Part shown: in pieces, positions 28,645 to 38,177 of the stretch
How positions within the stretch are numbered: the first letter of the stretch is position 1
How the letters are laid out: each line of letters starts with the position of its first letter
NCBI GenBank assembly: GCA_025210455.1
Contig: JAOARQ010000030.1
Location: forward strand, 56,134-120,133
Reading direction: 5' to 3'
Length of the DNA stretch: 64,000 nucleotides
Source of the DNA: Pelagimonas sp.
GTDB lineage: Bacteria > Pseudomonadota > Alphaproteobacteria > Rhodobacterales > Rhodobacteraceae
Program-made: the position numbers and the translations under genes
The notes under the pieces: generated by a model
Told to the model about the DNA's origin: nothing
Databases searched by the model: none
Seen by the model: only the letters and a program-made list of their open reading frames with translations

Positions 28645-29840
28645 AAGGTGACGCTCCATTGCACAATGGGATAGGCGGCTTTCCAGCCACGACGCGGGCC
28701 AAGTGCCCCGGCCTGCGAAATCTCAGCGCGCAAAAGATCACCGCCACGCGCGGCGTGCTGGTTGATCAAAAGCGCCTCTGATTCCAAGGTTACGGCATTG
28801 GCCACAAGGCGGGTGCCTGTGGGCAGGTTATCCCAAAGCCAGTCCAGCAGCGCCAGCGAAAGCCCACCGCCGATAAACACCACATCCGGGGTTTGCAGGC
28901 CTGCCAAAGCATCCGGCGCTTTGCCGGTGACGACCTTCAGGCGATCTACCCCCAGATCCAGCGCGTTCTGCGCAATGCGATCTGCGCGATCAGCACGGGG
29001 TTCGATTGTGGTGGCCGTCAGCGTGGGATGCGCCCAAAGCCATTCAATCCCGATAGACCCCGATCCGCCGCCAATATCCCACAGATGTTCAAACGGTCTT
29101 GGGGCCAGTGCAGACAGAGTCAGCGCGCGCACGGGGCGTTTGGTAATCTGACCATCGCTGGCAAAGGTGTCATCCGGTCGGCCTGCGGCCAATGGGATCG
29201 CCTGCGCGCCCTTCAGATCCAGAGCGACACAAATAGGATGCGCAAACTCCGCATCTTTGGGCAGGGCATTGGCGGCAAAGCTTTGCTTTGCTTCGCGGGG
29301 CCCGCCCAGTGCCTCAAAGGTTGTGATCTGGCTTTCGCCAAATCCAGTGGTGATCAGAAATTGCGCCAGTTCCGAAACCGCTGCGCCATCGCGCAGGGTT
29401 GCGATCACTTTGATGCCACTGGCCAGCAGCGGGCGTAGCCGGGTCAATGGGGCCGCGTGCAGGCCAAGGCATTCGGTTTTTTCAAGTGGCCAGCCCATCT
29501 GCGCCGCCGCCATCGAAAAGCACGAGGTACCGGGAAAGGCCTGCCATTCACTGGCATCTAACTGGCGGGCCAGCACAGACCCGGCCCCAAACCAAAACGG
29601 ATCACCCGAGGCCAGAACCGCCACTTTGCGTCCACGCAGCCCCAGCAATTGGGTGATCCCCTCTGAAAACGGCACGGGCCAGGCGATGGTTTCTGCTTGC
29701 AGATCGGGCAGAAGTGACAGATGCCTTGGCGGGCCCATCACCACATCTGCTGCGTCCAGCGCGGCGCGACTGGTGGGGGACAGCCCATTCAGGCCATCTT
29801 CGCCCAGGCCAATGATTGACAACCAAGGGGTCTCAGCCAT
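28641..29840 (-). CDS. cobL: Precorrin-6Y C5,15-methyltransferase (decarboxylating)
   Basis: 399 residues, a CbiE-CbiT fusion. The N-terminal methylase (about 1-195, LSIIGLGEDGLNGLS and LASGDPFWFG) is joined to a Rossmann SAM domain with DIGGGSGSIGIEW from Asp255. It methylates C5 and C15 and decarboxylates the C12 acetate. Its ATG (29838-29840) shares bases with the ATG of cobK on the other strand, within CATG. Thus cobL cannot have a promoter of its own outside cobK and depends on a transcript that crosses cobK antisense. Confidence 0.95.
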   Translation of the reverse strand: MAETPWLSIIGLGEDGLNGLSPTSRAALDAADVVMGPPRHLSLLPDLQAETIAWPVPFSEGITQLLGLRGRKVAVLASGDPFWFGAGSVLARQLDASEWQAFPGTSCFSMAAAQMGWPLEKTECLGLHAAPLTRLRPLLASGIKVIATLRDGAAVSELAQFLITTGFGESQITTFEALGGPREAKQSFAANALPKDAEFAHPICVALDLKGAQAIPLAAGRPDDTFASDGQITKRPVRALTLSALAPRPFEHLWDIGGGSGSIGIEWLWAHPTLTATTIEPRADRADRIAQNALDLGVDRLKVVTGKAPDALAGLQTPDVVFIGGGLSLALLDWLWDNLPTGTRLVANAVTLESEALLINQHAARGGDLLRAEISQAGALGPRRGWKAAYPIVQWSVTL

Positions 29841-30594
29841 GTCCGCAAACCTTCTGATCCTTGGCGGCACAACCGAGGCCACCGCCCTGTGCAAGGCCCT
29901 GGCGAGCACGCGGGTGCAGGCCACGCTGTCCTATGCCGGGCGCACAAAGAAACCGCTTGAGCTGGGGTTGCCGCAGCGGGTGGGTGGGTTTGGCGGTGCT
30001 GCCGGGCTGGCAAACTATCTGCGGGATCACGCCGTGACCCATGTGATCGACGCCACACATCCCTTTGCCGCCCAAATGAGCTGCAATGCCGTAGAGGCCT
30101 GCGCGCAGGCCAAAGTGCCGCTGATCGCGCTGACCCGCGCGCCCTGGCAGGCGCAGGCGGGGGACAACTGGCAGCATGTGGCGGATATCGACGGTGCAGT
30201 TCAGGCGCTGAAACGCCCGCCCATGCGGGTGATGCTGGCGGTGGGGCGAATGCATCTTGAGGCCTTTGCCGTGAACCCGGATCACTTTTACCTGCTGCGG
30301 CTGGTTGACCAGCCAGAAGGGGCTTTGCCCTTTCCGGCCTGTCATGCCGAAATCTCGCGCGGGCCGTTCACCACCGAGGGCGATATCGCCCTGATGCAGC
30401 AGCACAGCATTGACATCGTCGTGTCCAAGAACGCAGGCGGTATCGGGGCGCAGTCCAAGATCATCGCCGCACGTCAACTGGGGCTGCCGGTGATCATGAT
30501 CGACCGGCCCGCGCTGCCCCAAAGATCTGAGGCGCATGACGTGCAAAGCGTGATCGACTGGCTGGCTCATTCCGGGGTCGACCTTGGGGTGTAG
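29839..30594 (+). CDS. cobK: Precorrin-6A reductase, inverted inside the cob string
   Basis: 251 residues: LLILGGTTEATALCKAL (CobK/CbiJ nucleotide-binding start), VIDATHPFAAQMS and VVSKNAGGIGAQSKIIAA. It reduces precorrin-6A to precorrin-6B with NADPH. It is the only plus-strand gene between the riboswitch and cobF. Its start is interlocked with that of cobL (CATG, 29838-29841) and its last 28 bases overlap the end of cobJ. Its promoter must lie within cobL, and no ribosome site stronger than GGGGTCTCAGCC is visible upstream. Confidence 0.95.
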   Translation: MSANLLILGGTTEATALCKALASTRVQATLSYAGRTKKPLELGLPQRVGGFGGAAGLANYLRDHAVTHVIDATHPFAAQMSCNAVEACAQAKVPLIALTRAPWQAQAGDNWQHVADIDGAVQALKRPPMRVMLAVGRMHLEAFAVNPDHFYLLRLVDQPEGALPFPACHAEISRGPFTTEGDIALMQQHSIDIVVSKNAGGIGAQSKIIAARQLGLPVIMIDRPALPQRSEAHDVQSVIDWLAHSGVDLGV

Positions 30595-31319
30595 ATAATT
30601 GGCGCGCCATCGCGTTCGATGATACGTGTGCGCGAAGATCCCACGATCACCATGGTACGCATGTCAGCCATTTCTGGCGTGGTCTGCGACAGGGGAACAA
30701 CGCGGATCTCTTGCTGCGGGGTGCTGACTGCGCGGGCAAAGATCACCGGGCGGTCATCGCCGCAGGCTTCTTTCAGGATTTCCAGAGTGCGCACAAACCC
30801 CTCTGGGCGGGATTTCGAACGCGGGTTGTAAAAGGCCATGGCGAAATCGCCCTCGGCTGCCAGACGCAGGCGCTTTTCGATCAAAGACCAGGGCTTCAGA
30901 TTGTCTGACAGGTTGATGGCGCAGAAATCATGCCCCAAAGGCGCGCCCGCTGCGGCAGAGGCTGCCAGCATCGCCGTGATGCCCGGCAAAACACGCACGT
31001 CCAGATCACGCCACTGCGCGGGGCCGTCTTCGATGGCTTCGAATACTGCGGCGGCCATGGCAAAGACACCGGGGTCGCCCGAAGAAACCACGACCACCCG
31101 TTTGCCCTCTGCCGCCATCTCAAGCGCATGGCGCGAACGGTCGATTTCCACGCGGTTGTCTGAAGGGTGCAGCGTCAGCCCCGGACGTTCTGCGACCCGC
31201 GCCACATAGGGGATATAGCCCACAACATCGGTAGCCTGTTCCAGTGCTTCCTGGACCTGTGGGGTCACAAGGTTTTCTGCGCCGGGGCCAAGCCCGGCAA
31301 TCTGTACCCAGCCGCTCAT
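30567..31319 (-). CDS. cobJ: Precorrin-3B C17-methyltransferase
   Basis: 250 residues: IAGLGPGAENLVTPQV, VVSSGDPGVFAMAAAVFEA, LPGITAMLAASAAAGAPLGHDFC and FYNPRSKSRPEG, all typical of CobJ. It methylates C17 with ring contraction, using the hydroxylactone made by CobG. The start overlaps the cobI stop as ATGA; the 3-prime end overlaps convergent cobK by 28 bases. Confidence 0.96.
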   Translation of the reverse strand: MSGWVQIAGLGPGAENLVTPQVQEALEQATDVVGYIPYVARVAERPGLTLHPSDNRVEIDRSRHALEMAAEGKRVVVVSSGDPGVFAMAAAVFEAIEDGPAQWRDLDVRVLPGITAMLAASAAAGAPLGHDFCAINLSDNLKPWSLIEKRLRLAAEGDFAMAFYNPRSKSRPEGFVRTLEILKEACGDDRPVIFARAVSTPQQEIRVVPLSQTTPEMADMRTMVIVGSSRTRIIERDGAPIIYTPRSTPE

Positions 31320-32044
31320 GGTCTGCGCCCCTGTCCGTGTACAATCACAATCGAGAAATATGGCGTGGCTTTGCTTTCCAGATCAGACAGTTTTTGCACG
31401 GTCTGCCCCTCCATCGAGGCAAACTGTACAATCCAGGCCCGGTCATATTTGCCTGCATCACGCAGCGCCTGACGCACCTTTTCCAGATGGCGGCCAATCT
31501 TCATGACCACAATCGCATCCGCATCGCGCATCCGCGCGGTCAGGGTCTGCGCATCCAAGGTGCCCATCAGCACCGACAAAACATCATCGCCCCAGGTGAT
31601 CGGTGCACCTGTCGCCGTCCAAGACGCTGACATGCCGGTGATGGCAGGCACGACTTCGACCGGAACCACATCTTTCAGGCGGGTATAAAGATGCATGAAA
31701 GAGCCGTAGAAAAACGGATCACCCTCACAAAGAACAACCACGTCTTCGCCAGCCTCTACCAGTTGGCGAATATGGGCGGTGCAGTCTTCGTAGAACTCTG
31801 CCATGACCTGATTATATCGTGGATCATCCAGCGGAATTTCTGTGGTGACGGGGTATTCCATCGGAAATTCGATCACAGCCTCAGGCAGCAGCCCCTCGAC
31901 AATTTTGCGCGACCGGCCGGGGCGGCCTTCCTTGCGGAAAAAGGCCACGTGTTTGCCGCTGGTCAGCAGGCGATGGGCCTTAACCGTCATCAACTCTGGA
32001 TCGCCGGGCCCAAGGCCCAGACCATATACGGTGCCCTTGCTCAT
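31316..32044 (-). CDS. cobI: Precorrin-2 C20-methyltransferase
   Basis: 242 residues: VYGLGLGPGDPELMTVKA, FPMEYPVTTEIP, LCEGDPFFYGSFMHLY and VPAITGMSASWTATG identify CobI. It methylates precorrin-2 at C20 to give precorrin-3A. Both ends overlap neighbours (ATGA with cobH upstream and cobJ downstream), consistent with one translated string. Confidence 0.96.
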   Translation of the reverse strand: MSKGTVYGLGLGPGDPELMTVKAHRLLTSGKHVAFFRKEGRPGRSRKIVEGLLPEAVIEFPMEYPVTTEIPLDDPRYNQVMAEFYEDCTAHIRQLVEAGEDVVVLCEGDPFFYGSFMHLYTRLKDVVPVEVVPAITGMSASWTATGAPITWGDDVLSVLMGTLDAQTLTARMRDADAIVVMKIGRHLEKVRQALRDAGKYDRAWIVQFASMEGQTVQKLSDLESKATPYFSIVIVHGQGRRP

Positions 32045-32673
32045 TCTGCGCGGCTCGCAATTGCGTTGATGGCTGCCACGGTGATTGCTGATCCGCCAAG
32101 GCGGCCCTCAACGATGCAGCAGGGTACGGGCTGATCTTCCCAAAGCGCGTCTTTGCTCTCAATCGCGCCGACAAAGCCCACAGGGCAGCCAATAATGGCT
32201 GCAGGGCGCGGGCAGTCGGGGTCTTGCAGCATGTTCAGCAGATGGAACAGCGCAGTTGGCGCATTGCCGATGGCCACCAGCGCGCCCTCAAGGTGCGGGC
32301 GCCACAGTTCCAGCGCTGCAGCTGATCGGGTGTTCGACATCTCTTTGGCGAGATCCTGAATGCCCTCGGCCCAAAGCGTGCAGATGACTTCGTTATCTGC
32401 GGGTAGGCGCTTGCGGGTCACCCCTTCGGACACCATGCGCGCGTCACACAGGATTGGGGCACCATTTTCCAGCGCGCGGCGCGCGGCCACAGCGAAATCG
32501 GGGGAAAAGCGCACATGTTCCTCAAGGCCGACCATACCAGCGGCATGGATCATGCGCACAGCGATGGGCTCTTCTTCTGGGGTGAAACGATCCAGATTGG
32601 CCTCGGCGCGGATCATGGCAAAGGACTGTTTGTAGATGGCCGCGCCATCGGTTTCATAGGTATATTTGGTCAC
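32041..32673 (-). CDS. cobH: Precorrin-8X methylmutase
   Basis: 210 residues from a GTG (32671-32673), 3 bases after the cobG stop. His43 in RMIHAAGMVG is the known catalytic position of CobH; further blocks are ILCDARMVSEGVTR, IGNAPTALFHLL and GCPVGFVGAIESK. It shifts the C11 methyl to C12, giving hydrogenobyrinic acid. Confidence 0.96.
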   Translation of the reverse strand: MTKYTYETDGAAIYKQSFAMIRAEANLDRFTPEEEPIAVRMIHAAGMVGLEEHVRFSPDFAVAARRALENGAPILCDARMVSEGVTRKRLPADNEVICTLWAEGIQDLAKEMSNTRSAAALELWRPHLEGALVAIGNAPTALFHLLNMLQDPDCPRPAAIIGCPVGFVGAIESKDALWEDQPVPCCIVEGRLGGSAITVAAINAIASRAE

Positions 32674-32676
32674 TGA

Positions 32677-33816
32677 TCAGGTCCGTTTCGCCAAAATGTC
32701 ATCGGGCCGCAGCCCTGTTTTTACAGGCGCATCCCATGCCGCGCCGTTTTTCACAAGATCAAACCGCCCATCATGGCCCACATAGGTGGTATCGGCGGTG
32801 CGGGCATTTGCGCAGCCTTTTTCGCAGCCAGACACATGCACGCTGCCCTTGGTCTGTGCGGCTACTGCACGGGCAAAATCCCGAGTTTCAACCGAAGATG
32901 AGGTACAATAGGGTGCGCCGGGGCAGGCATCGGTATGCAGCAGCGGATCGCTTGGGTCGGTGACAAAGGCATCTGTGTCCGGCATGCCCACGCCTTCCAG
33001 AATGAACAATCGCCATGGGGTGACACGCAGCGCGCGGGCGTTGCTTTTGGCCATCAGAGCGGCCAGTTCAGCGGCATCAATCTGCCCGAAAGGCGCGCCC
33101 AGAGTAGCACCAGAAAAAGCCCCGTTCTGGCAGGGACCAACTGCAAGCGCCGCGCCCTGTTCGCGCGGGGCGGCCTGTTCCCAACCCTCTGGCAAATCGG
33201 TGACTTCCAGCACTTTGGCCATACGGCGGCGGTCTTTGGTGCGATGGGTGTCAAACCACTGCGCCAGCGTCAACACCGTTGGGATAACATCCGGTTCAGC
33301 AACAAGCCGCCCCCTGGCCGCGCCATCCGCCCGCACAATCAACCCCTGATCCGACCATTCGACGCGAATGTCGGCGGAATCTTTTTGCAGTCGCGGATCG
33401 GGGCCAGTGTCGATAGCAAAGCCGAACTTGGCGGAAAGGTCCGGCAGTTCTGGCAAGGCGCGCAGCAGCGCAGCCGCGATCCGGTGGGTGACATTGCCTT
33501 CGCGCCAAAGCGGCGCAATCAGGATATTGCGGCGGCTTTCGATGCTGGGATCTTCATCCAGAAGATCCAGTTCCGCAAGGCCGGCCAGCAGGGCGTTATG
33601 ATTGGTTTCTGACACACCGCGGATCTGCAGATTGCCGCGATTGGTCAGATCAAGAAACCCGCTGCCATAGCTGATCGCAAGCGCTGACAGGCCCAGAACC
33701 TGTTCAGGTTCAAGGCGGGCGAACCGTGGACGCACACGCACCACCAGCCCGTCGCCGGACATCATGGGTTTGAATGCGCCCGGGCACCAGCCTTTGACAC
33801 TTGGGGGAACAGTCAT
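32677..33816 (-). CDS. cobG: Precorrin-3B synthase (aerobic, siroheme/4Fe-4S type)
   Basis: 379 residues from the ATG at 33816, overlapping the cobN stop as ATGA. It belongs to the sulfite/nitrite reductase fold, with cluster cysteines in CPGAPYC (298, 304) and CEKGC (331, 335). The GWCPGAFKPMMSGDGLVVRV start is characteristic. It uses O2 to hydroxylate C20 and form the gamma-lactone; its presence shows that this organism uses the oxygen-dependent CobG route rather than CobZ. Confidence 0.94.
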   Translation of the reverse strand: MTVPPSVKGWCPGAFKPMMSGDGLVVRVRPRFARLEPEQVLGLSALAISYGSGFLDLTNRGNLQIRGVSETNHNALLAGLAELDLLDEDPSIESRRNILIAPLWREGNVTHRIAAALLRALPELPDLSAKFGFAIDTGPDPRLQKDSADIRVEWSDQGLIVRADGAARGRLVAEPDVIPTVLTLAQWFDTHRTKDRRRMAKVLEVTDLPEGWEQAAPREQGAALAVGPCQNGAFSGATLGAPFGQIDAAELAALMAKSNARALRVTPWRLFILEGVGMPDTDAFVTDPSDPLLHTDACPGAPYCTSSSVETRDFARAVAAQTKGSVHVSGCEKGCANARTADTTYVGHDGRFDLVKNGAAWDAPVKTGLRPDDILAKRT

Positions 33817-36800
33817 GATCGGGCCTCCAGCTCGGCTAGAATGGAATTCCGTCTTGTCGACCAAAGCCCGGCCTCATGCAACGCGGCAAAGCGATCCTGC
33901 ATTGCGGCAAAGGCTTCGGGGTTGTTGTCTTTGAGGAACTGCGCGGTGTTTTCATCGCCCAGCGTGACATCAAAATAGAGATCAAACAGATGCGGTGACA
34001 CGACCCCTGCCAGATGGGCAAAAGCGGCCATGTGATCCAGAGTAGAGGCGATTTCTGCCGCGCCTCGGAATTCATGGCGTTTCATACCCTCGATCCAGCG
34101 TGGGTTGGCGGCGCGGGCCTGCACAACGCGGGCGATTTCTTCGGGCAGGGCACGGGCGCGCGGGCGGTTGGGATCGGTGTTGTCCAGATGATACAGCGCT
34201 GCCTTGCCGCCGGTGATGGCCTGCGCCGCGGCAAAACCCGCCTCATGCGCGGCGTAATCCGAGGCCAGAAGCAGATCGGTTTCTGGCAGATCTTGCAGGT
34301 GCACAAAGCTGTCGGCGTCTTTCACGCGGTCGCGGATGCCACTTTCGTTGCGCACCACCTTATCCCCATCCAGTGCCCAGGCCGAGGCAGTGAGCCAGGC
34401 CTCACCAGCCCGCCTGCGGCCCTCATCAGAATAATCCTCCAGATTCTCATTCATGCCCAGCCCAAAGCTGCCGGGCGCAGGGCCATAGACCCGTGCTAGA
34501 TCTTCGCGGCCCACATAGGGGTTCCAATCGGGGGCTTCATCCCGTGCAGCCAGCGCGCGGATAGCCTGCCCAAAAAGTGCAGACAGCGTGGGAAAGACAT
34601 CGCGAAACAGGCCCGAGACCCGCAGCGTCACGTCGATGCGGGGGCGGTCCAGCTCGGCGATGGGCAGGATTTCAATGCCAGAGACGCGCTCTGATCCTTT
34701 ATCCCAGACGGGTTTGGCCCCCAGCAGATGCAGCGCCATGGCGAATTCCTCACCGGCGGTGCGCATGGTGGCCGACCCCCAAAGATCAACGATCAAGCCG
34801 CGTGGCCAGTCGCCCTCATCTTGCAGATGTTTGCGCACCAGCTCTTCGGCCAGTTTCACGCCTTGCGCATGGGCGGCGCGGGTCGGCACGGATCGCGGAT
34901 CAGTGGTAAAGATGTTGCGCCCGGTGGGCAGCACATCACCGCGCCCACGATAGGGCGATCCTGATGGCCCGGCTTCAATGCGTTTGCCATCCAGCGCATC
35001 CAGCAGCGACAGGCGTTCGTTTTCCGTGGCTGCCGAGGTGTCAAAATTGCTGTCCCCAGCCGGGCGGCCCCAGATGTGCAGCCCTTCGCCAAACTGGCTT
35101 TCCTTGATGTCACAGACAAAGCGGTCGATGCGGGTGATGGCCTCAGCGGTGCTGGTGGCGCGATCAAGACCCAGATCATTTTCCACGCCAAGCGCCTGCG
35201 CCTCGGCGCGGATATCGCCTTGCAACCGGTCGCGGCGTTTGGGATCCAGCCCGTCGGCGTTGGAAAACTCATCCAGAAGGGCTTCGAGCCGGGCCAGCCG
35301 ATCCGGTGTTTCGCTGTCGCGCAGCGGTGGTGGAATATGGCCCAGCGTGACGGCACCGATACGGCGTTTGGCCTGTGCCGCTTCGCCGGGGTCATTGACG
35401 ATGAAGGGATAGATCACGGGCAGATTGCCGGTCAGCACCTCGGGCCAGCAGGTGTCTGACAAGGCCACAGCCTTGCCCGGAAGCCATTCCAGCGTGCCAT
35501 GTGCGCCAATATGGACCAGCGCATCAATCTGGCCCTGAAGCCAGAGGTAAAAGGCCACATAGGCGTGGCGCGGCGTGCGCGCGGTGTCGTGGTAATCGTC
35601 TTCGCGGGTTTTGATCTGGCTGCGTTCCGGTTGCAGGGCGATCAGGGCACTGCCGTGATGTGTGACCGCAAAATGGAAGGCCCCGTCACGCACATCCATA
35701 TCGTCTTCTGGGGTGCCCCAGACGTCATGCAGGTCGTTTTGTAAACACTCTGGCAGGTTGGCCAGTGCCGCCTTGTAGGAGTCTATTGGCCAGCTGACCG
35801 ACCGAGCCAGCAGGGCCGGGGCTAGATCTGTCGCGGTGTCATCCACCGCATAGCCTGCGGTTTTCAGATCAGACAGGATCGCGCGGGCAGAGGCATGGGC
35901 ATCCAGCCCAACAGCATGGCCCATGTTCCAGTCTTTGCCGGGATAGGTAGACAGAACCAGCGCCAGTTGCCGTTCCTGAGTGGGCTTGCGCTGCAGGGCC
36001 AGCCAGCCTTCAACGCGATCTGCAACAGCGGCGATGCGATCTGGAATAGGCCGGTGGGCAAAGCGGGAATATTCCAGATCCGGATCTTTCCGGCCCGGTT
36101 CCTTGAAAGAAACCACCCCACCCAGAATACGCCCGTCCACTTCGGGCAGCACCACATTCATGGCCAAATCAGCCGGGGCGAGGCCGCGTTCAGACTCAGC
36201 CCAGGCTTTGCGCCGCGAGGTGGCCAAAGCCACCTGAAACACCGGGACGTCGCCGGCATCCAGCGGAGAGGCCCCATTGCCAGTTTTGCCGCTAAACGCC
36301 GTTGCGTTCACAATCGCGCTGGGGGCAAAAGCCGTGATCTGATCGCGCAGCCAGTCTGCCGCATCGGGGGCTTTCAAAGAGGGGGTAAACAGCCCTTGCA
36401 CCTCATAGCCGCGGGCTTTGAATTCAGCGAACAGTGCTTCGATGGGCTCCAGATCCGCCGCCACCAGATAAGAGCGGTAAAAGACGATTAGCAGCTTTTT
36501 GGCATCAGGGGTGTCGGTTTGCGCGATGTGGGTCTGAACGCCATGTTCTGGCGTCCAATAGCCCATGCGGGGCACCTCTTTGGAACCCATGACCGGCCCG
36601 GCATAAAGCCCCGTTGCCAGTGCCATCTGCGCCAGAGCTGCCTGCGAGGCCACCGCACCACCGGCATCACATAGCTCGGAGAGGCGGCGCAGGGTTGAGA
36701 CCGGCAAGGTGGCATATTCATCCAGACGTTCATCCACCCGCCCATCAGCGGGAAGGACCGCCAGCGCAATCCCCTTGCGCTGGGCCAGGGCGCGCACCTG

Positions 36801-37103
36801 CTGCAATCCGTATTGCCAATAGGGCACCCCGCCGATCAGGCGGATCAGAATGCCCTTGGCCCCTTCAAGGGTCTGTTCGATATAGGTATCGACCGACAGC
36901 GGGTGTTTCAGCGCTGTCAGATTGGCAAGCCGCAGCGTTGGCAGCTTGCCTTCTTTTCCTCCGCCGCGATGCCACCCCGCCGCGAAAGCCCCGAGATCAC
37001 TGTCAGAGAACGACATAACCACAAGATCCGCCGGGCTCTGGCCCAGATCCTGCGGGGTATCGGCTTCGTCCAGCCCGTGACTTTCGCGAAAGATGACATG
37101 CAT
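33813..37103 (-). CDS. cobN: Aerobic cobaltochelatase subunit CobN
   Basis: 1096 residues, magnesium/cobalt-chelatase H-subunit type. Recognisable blocks include GILIRLIGGVPYWQYGL, HIGAHGTLEWLPGKAVALSD near 535-555, and GEEFAMALHLLGAKPVWD near 770-790. CobN inserts cobalt into hydrogenobyrinic acid a,c-diamide with the ATPase subunits CobS and CobT, neither of which is in this window. It is shorter than the well-known Pseudomonas denitrificans protein (about 1275), without an obvious break. It lies 11 bases after cobW. Confidence 0.95.
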   Translation of the reverse strand: MHVIFRESHGLDEADTPQDLGQSPADLVVMSFSDSDLGAFAAGWHRGGGKEGKLPTLRLANLTALKHPLSVDTYIEQTLEGAKGILIRLIGGVPYWQYGLQQVRALAQRKGIALAVLPADGRVDERLDEYATLPVSTLRRLSELCDAGGAVASQAALAQMALATGLYAGPVMGSKEVPRMGYWTPEHGVQTHIAQTDTPDAKKLLIVFYRSYLVAADLEPIEALFAEFKARGYEVQGLFTPSLKAPDAADWLRDQITAFAPSAIVNATAFSGKTGNGASPLDAGDVPVFQVALATSRRKAWAESERGLAPADLAMNVVLPEVDGRILGGVVSFKEPGRKDPDLEYSRFAHRPIPDRIAAVADRVEGWLALQRKPTQERQLALVLSTYPGKDWNMGHAVGLDAHASARAILSDLKTAGYAVDDTATDLAPALLARSVSWPIDSYKAALANLPECLQNDLHDVWGTPEDDMDVRDGAFHFAVTHHGSALIALQPERSQIKTREDDYHDTARTPRHAYVAFYLWLQGQIDALVHIGAHGTLEWLPGKAVALSDTCWPEVLTGNLPVIYPFIVNDPGEAAQAKRRIGAVTLGHIPPPLRDSETPDRLARLEALLDEFSNADGLDPKRRDRLQGDIRAEAQALGVENDLGLDRATSTAEAITRIDRFVCDIKESQFGEGLHIWGRPAGDSNFDTSAATENERLSLLDALDGKRIEAGPSGSPYRGRGDVLPTGRNIFTTDPRSVPTRAAHAQGVKLAEELVRKHLQDEGDWPRGLIVDLWGSATMRTAGEEFAMALHLLGAKPVWDKGSERVSGIEILPIAELDRPRIDVTLRVSGLFRDVFPTLSALFGQAIRALAARDEAPDWNPYVGREDLARVYGPAPGSFGLGMNENLEDYSDEGRRRAGEAWLTASAWALDGDKVVRNESGIRDRVKDADSFVHLQDLPETDLLLASDYAAHEAGFAAAQAITGGKAALYHLDNTDPNRPRARALPEEIARVVQARAANPRWIEGMKRHEFRGAAEIASTLDHMAAFAHLAGVVSPHLFDLYFDVTLGDENTAQFLKDNNPEAFAAMQDRFAALHEAGLWSTRRNSILAELEARS

Positions 37104-37114
37104 GGGCGGGGTCC

Positions 37115-38176
37115 TTAGGCGTTGGCCATGGTGGCACCGGCGGCACCCAGCGCCGCTTCGATCACATCGCGTTTGATGTCATCATGTTCGGCGATGACCA
37201 CCAGACGGCCCTGACGATCCTCCGAAGGGGACCAGGGGCGATCAAACTGATGACGCACGCGCGCACCCACGGCCTGCACCAGCAGACGCATGGGTTTGCC
37301 TGCCACCGCAGCATAGCCTTTGACCCGCAGGATGTTGTTTTCGTTGGCCAGCTTTTCAATCGCAGCCACCAGATCCGCCGGGTTGGTCAGTTCGGGGATA
37401 TCGACAACGATACTTTCGAAATCGTCGTGCTCATGATCGTGGTGACCATCGTGATGCGAGGGGCGGGCATCCATGTCGTCTTCGGCAGCTGATTCAAGCC
37501 CGAGGATCACGCGCGGATCAACCTTGCCCTCTGCCACTTCGACCACGGGCAATGGACGTGGCGCTTCGGCCAGAACCATTTCTTTGGCCTTGGCCACACC
37601 TTCTGGCCCGGCAAGATCCGGTTTGGTCAGCAGCACGATATCAGCGCAGGAAATCTGGTCTTCGAAGACTTCGGACAGCGGTGTTTCGTGATCAATGCTG
37701 TCGTCTGCTTCGCGCTGTTTGTCGACCGCAGCCACATCTGGTGCAAAGCGGCCAGCGGCCACAGCTTCGGCATCGGCAAGGGCAATCACGCCATCAACGG
37801 TGATTTTCGAACGGATATCTGGCCAATCAAACGCCTTCAGCAAAGGTTTGGGCAGCGCCAGACCCGAGGTTTCGATCAAGATGTGATCAGGGCGCGGCTC
37901 AAGCGCCATAAGCGCCTCGATTGTGGGGATAAAATCATCGGCGACGGTGCAGCAGATACAGCCGTTAGCCAGCTCCATGATGTTTTCTGCCGGGCAATCC
38001 GGGATGGCGCAGGATTTGAGAATATCGCCATCCACGCCCACATCGCCAAATTCATTGACGACAACGGCCAGACGCTTGCCGCCGGGGTTCAGCATCAGAT
38101 TGCGCACAAGGGTGGTTTTCCCCGAGCCAAGAAAGCCGGTGATAACGGTTACGGGTAGTTTTGCAAGATCAGCCAT
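37115..38176 (-). CDS. cobW: CobW, G3E-family GTPase
   Basis: 353 residues. Walker A GFLGSGKT (14-21), metal-binding GCICC (72-76), TKPD (184-187) as the guanine-specificity motif, a histidine-rich segment at 241-250 (HHDGHHDHEH) and a C-terminal CobW domain. The family delivers metal; CobW is thought to supply Co(II) to CobN, which is encoded next. AGGAG sits before its ATG, one base after the DUF1636 stop. Confidence 0.95.
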   Translation of the reverse strand: MADLAKLPVTVITGFLGSGKTTLVRNLMLNPGGKRLAVVVNEFGDVGVDGDILKSCAIPDCPAENIMELANGCICCTVADDFIPTIEALMALEPRPDHILIETSGLALPKPLLKAFDWPDIRSKITVDGVIALADAEAVAAGRFAPDVAAVDKQREADDSIDHETPLSEVFEDQISCADIVLLTKPDLAGPEGVAKAKEMVLAEAPRPLPVVEVAEGKVDPRVILGLESAAEDDMDARPSHHDGHHDHEHDDFESIVVDIPELTNPADLVAAIEKLANENNILRVKGYAAVAGKPMRLLVQAVGARVRHQFDRPWSPSEDRQGRLVVIAEHDDIKRDVIEAALGAAGATMANA

Positions 38177-38177
38177 G

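Noticed and set aside
33813..37103. CobN truncated by mutation because it is about 180 residues shorter than the Pseudomonas form
   Set aside because: The frame is continuous, conserved blocks occur across its length and both ends are set by tight neighbours, so it is more likely a short natural variant.
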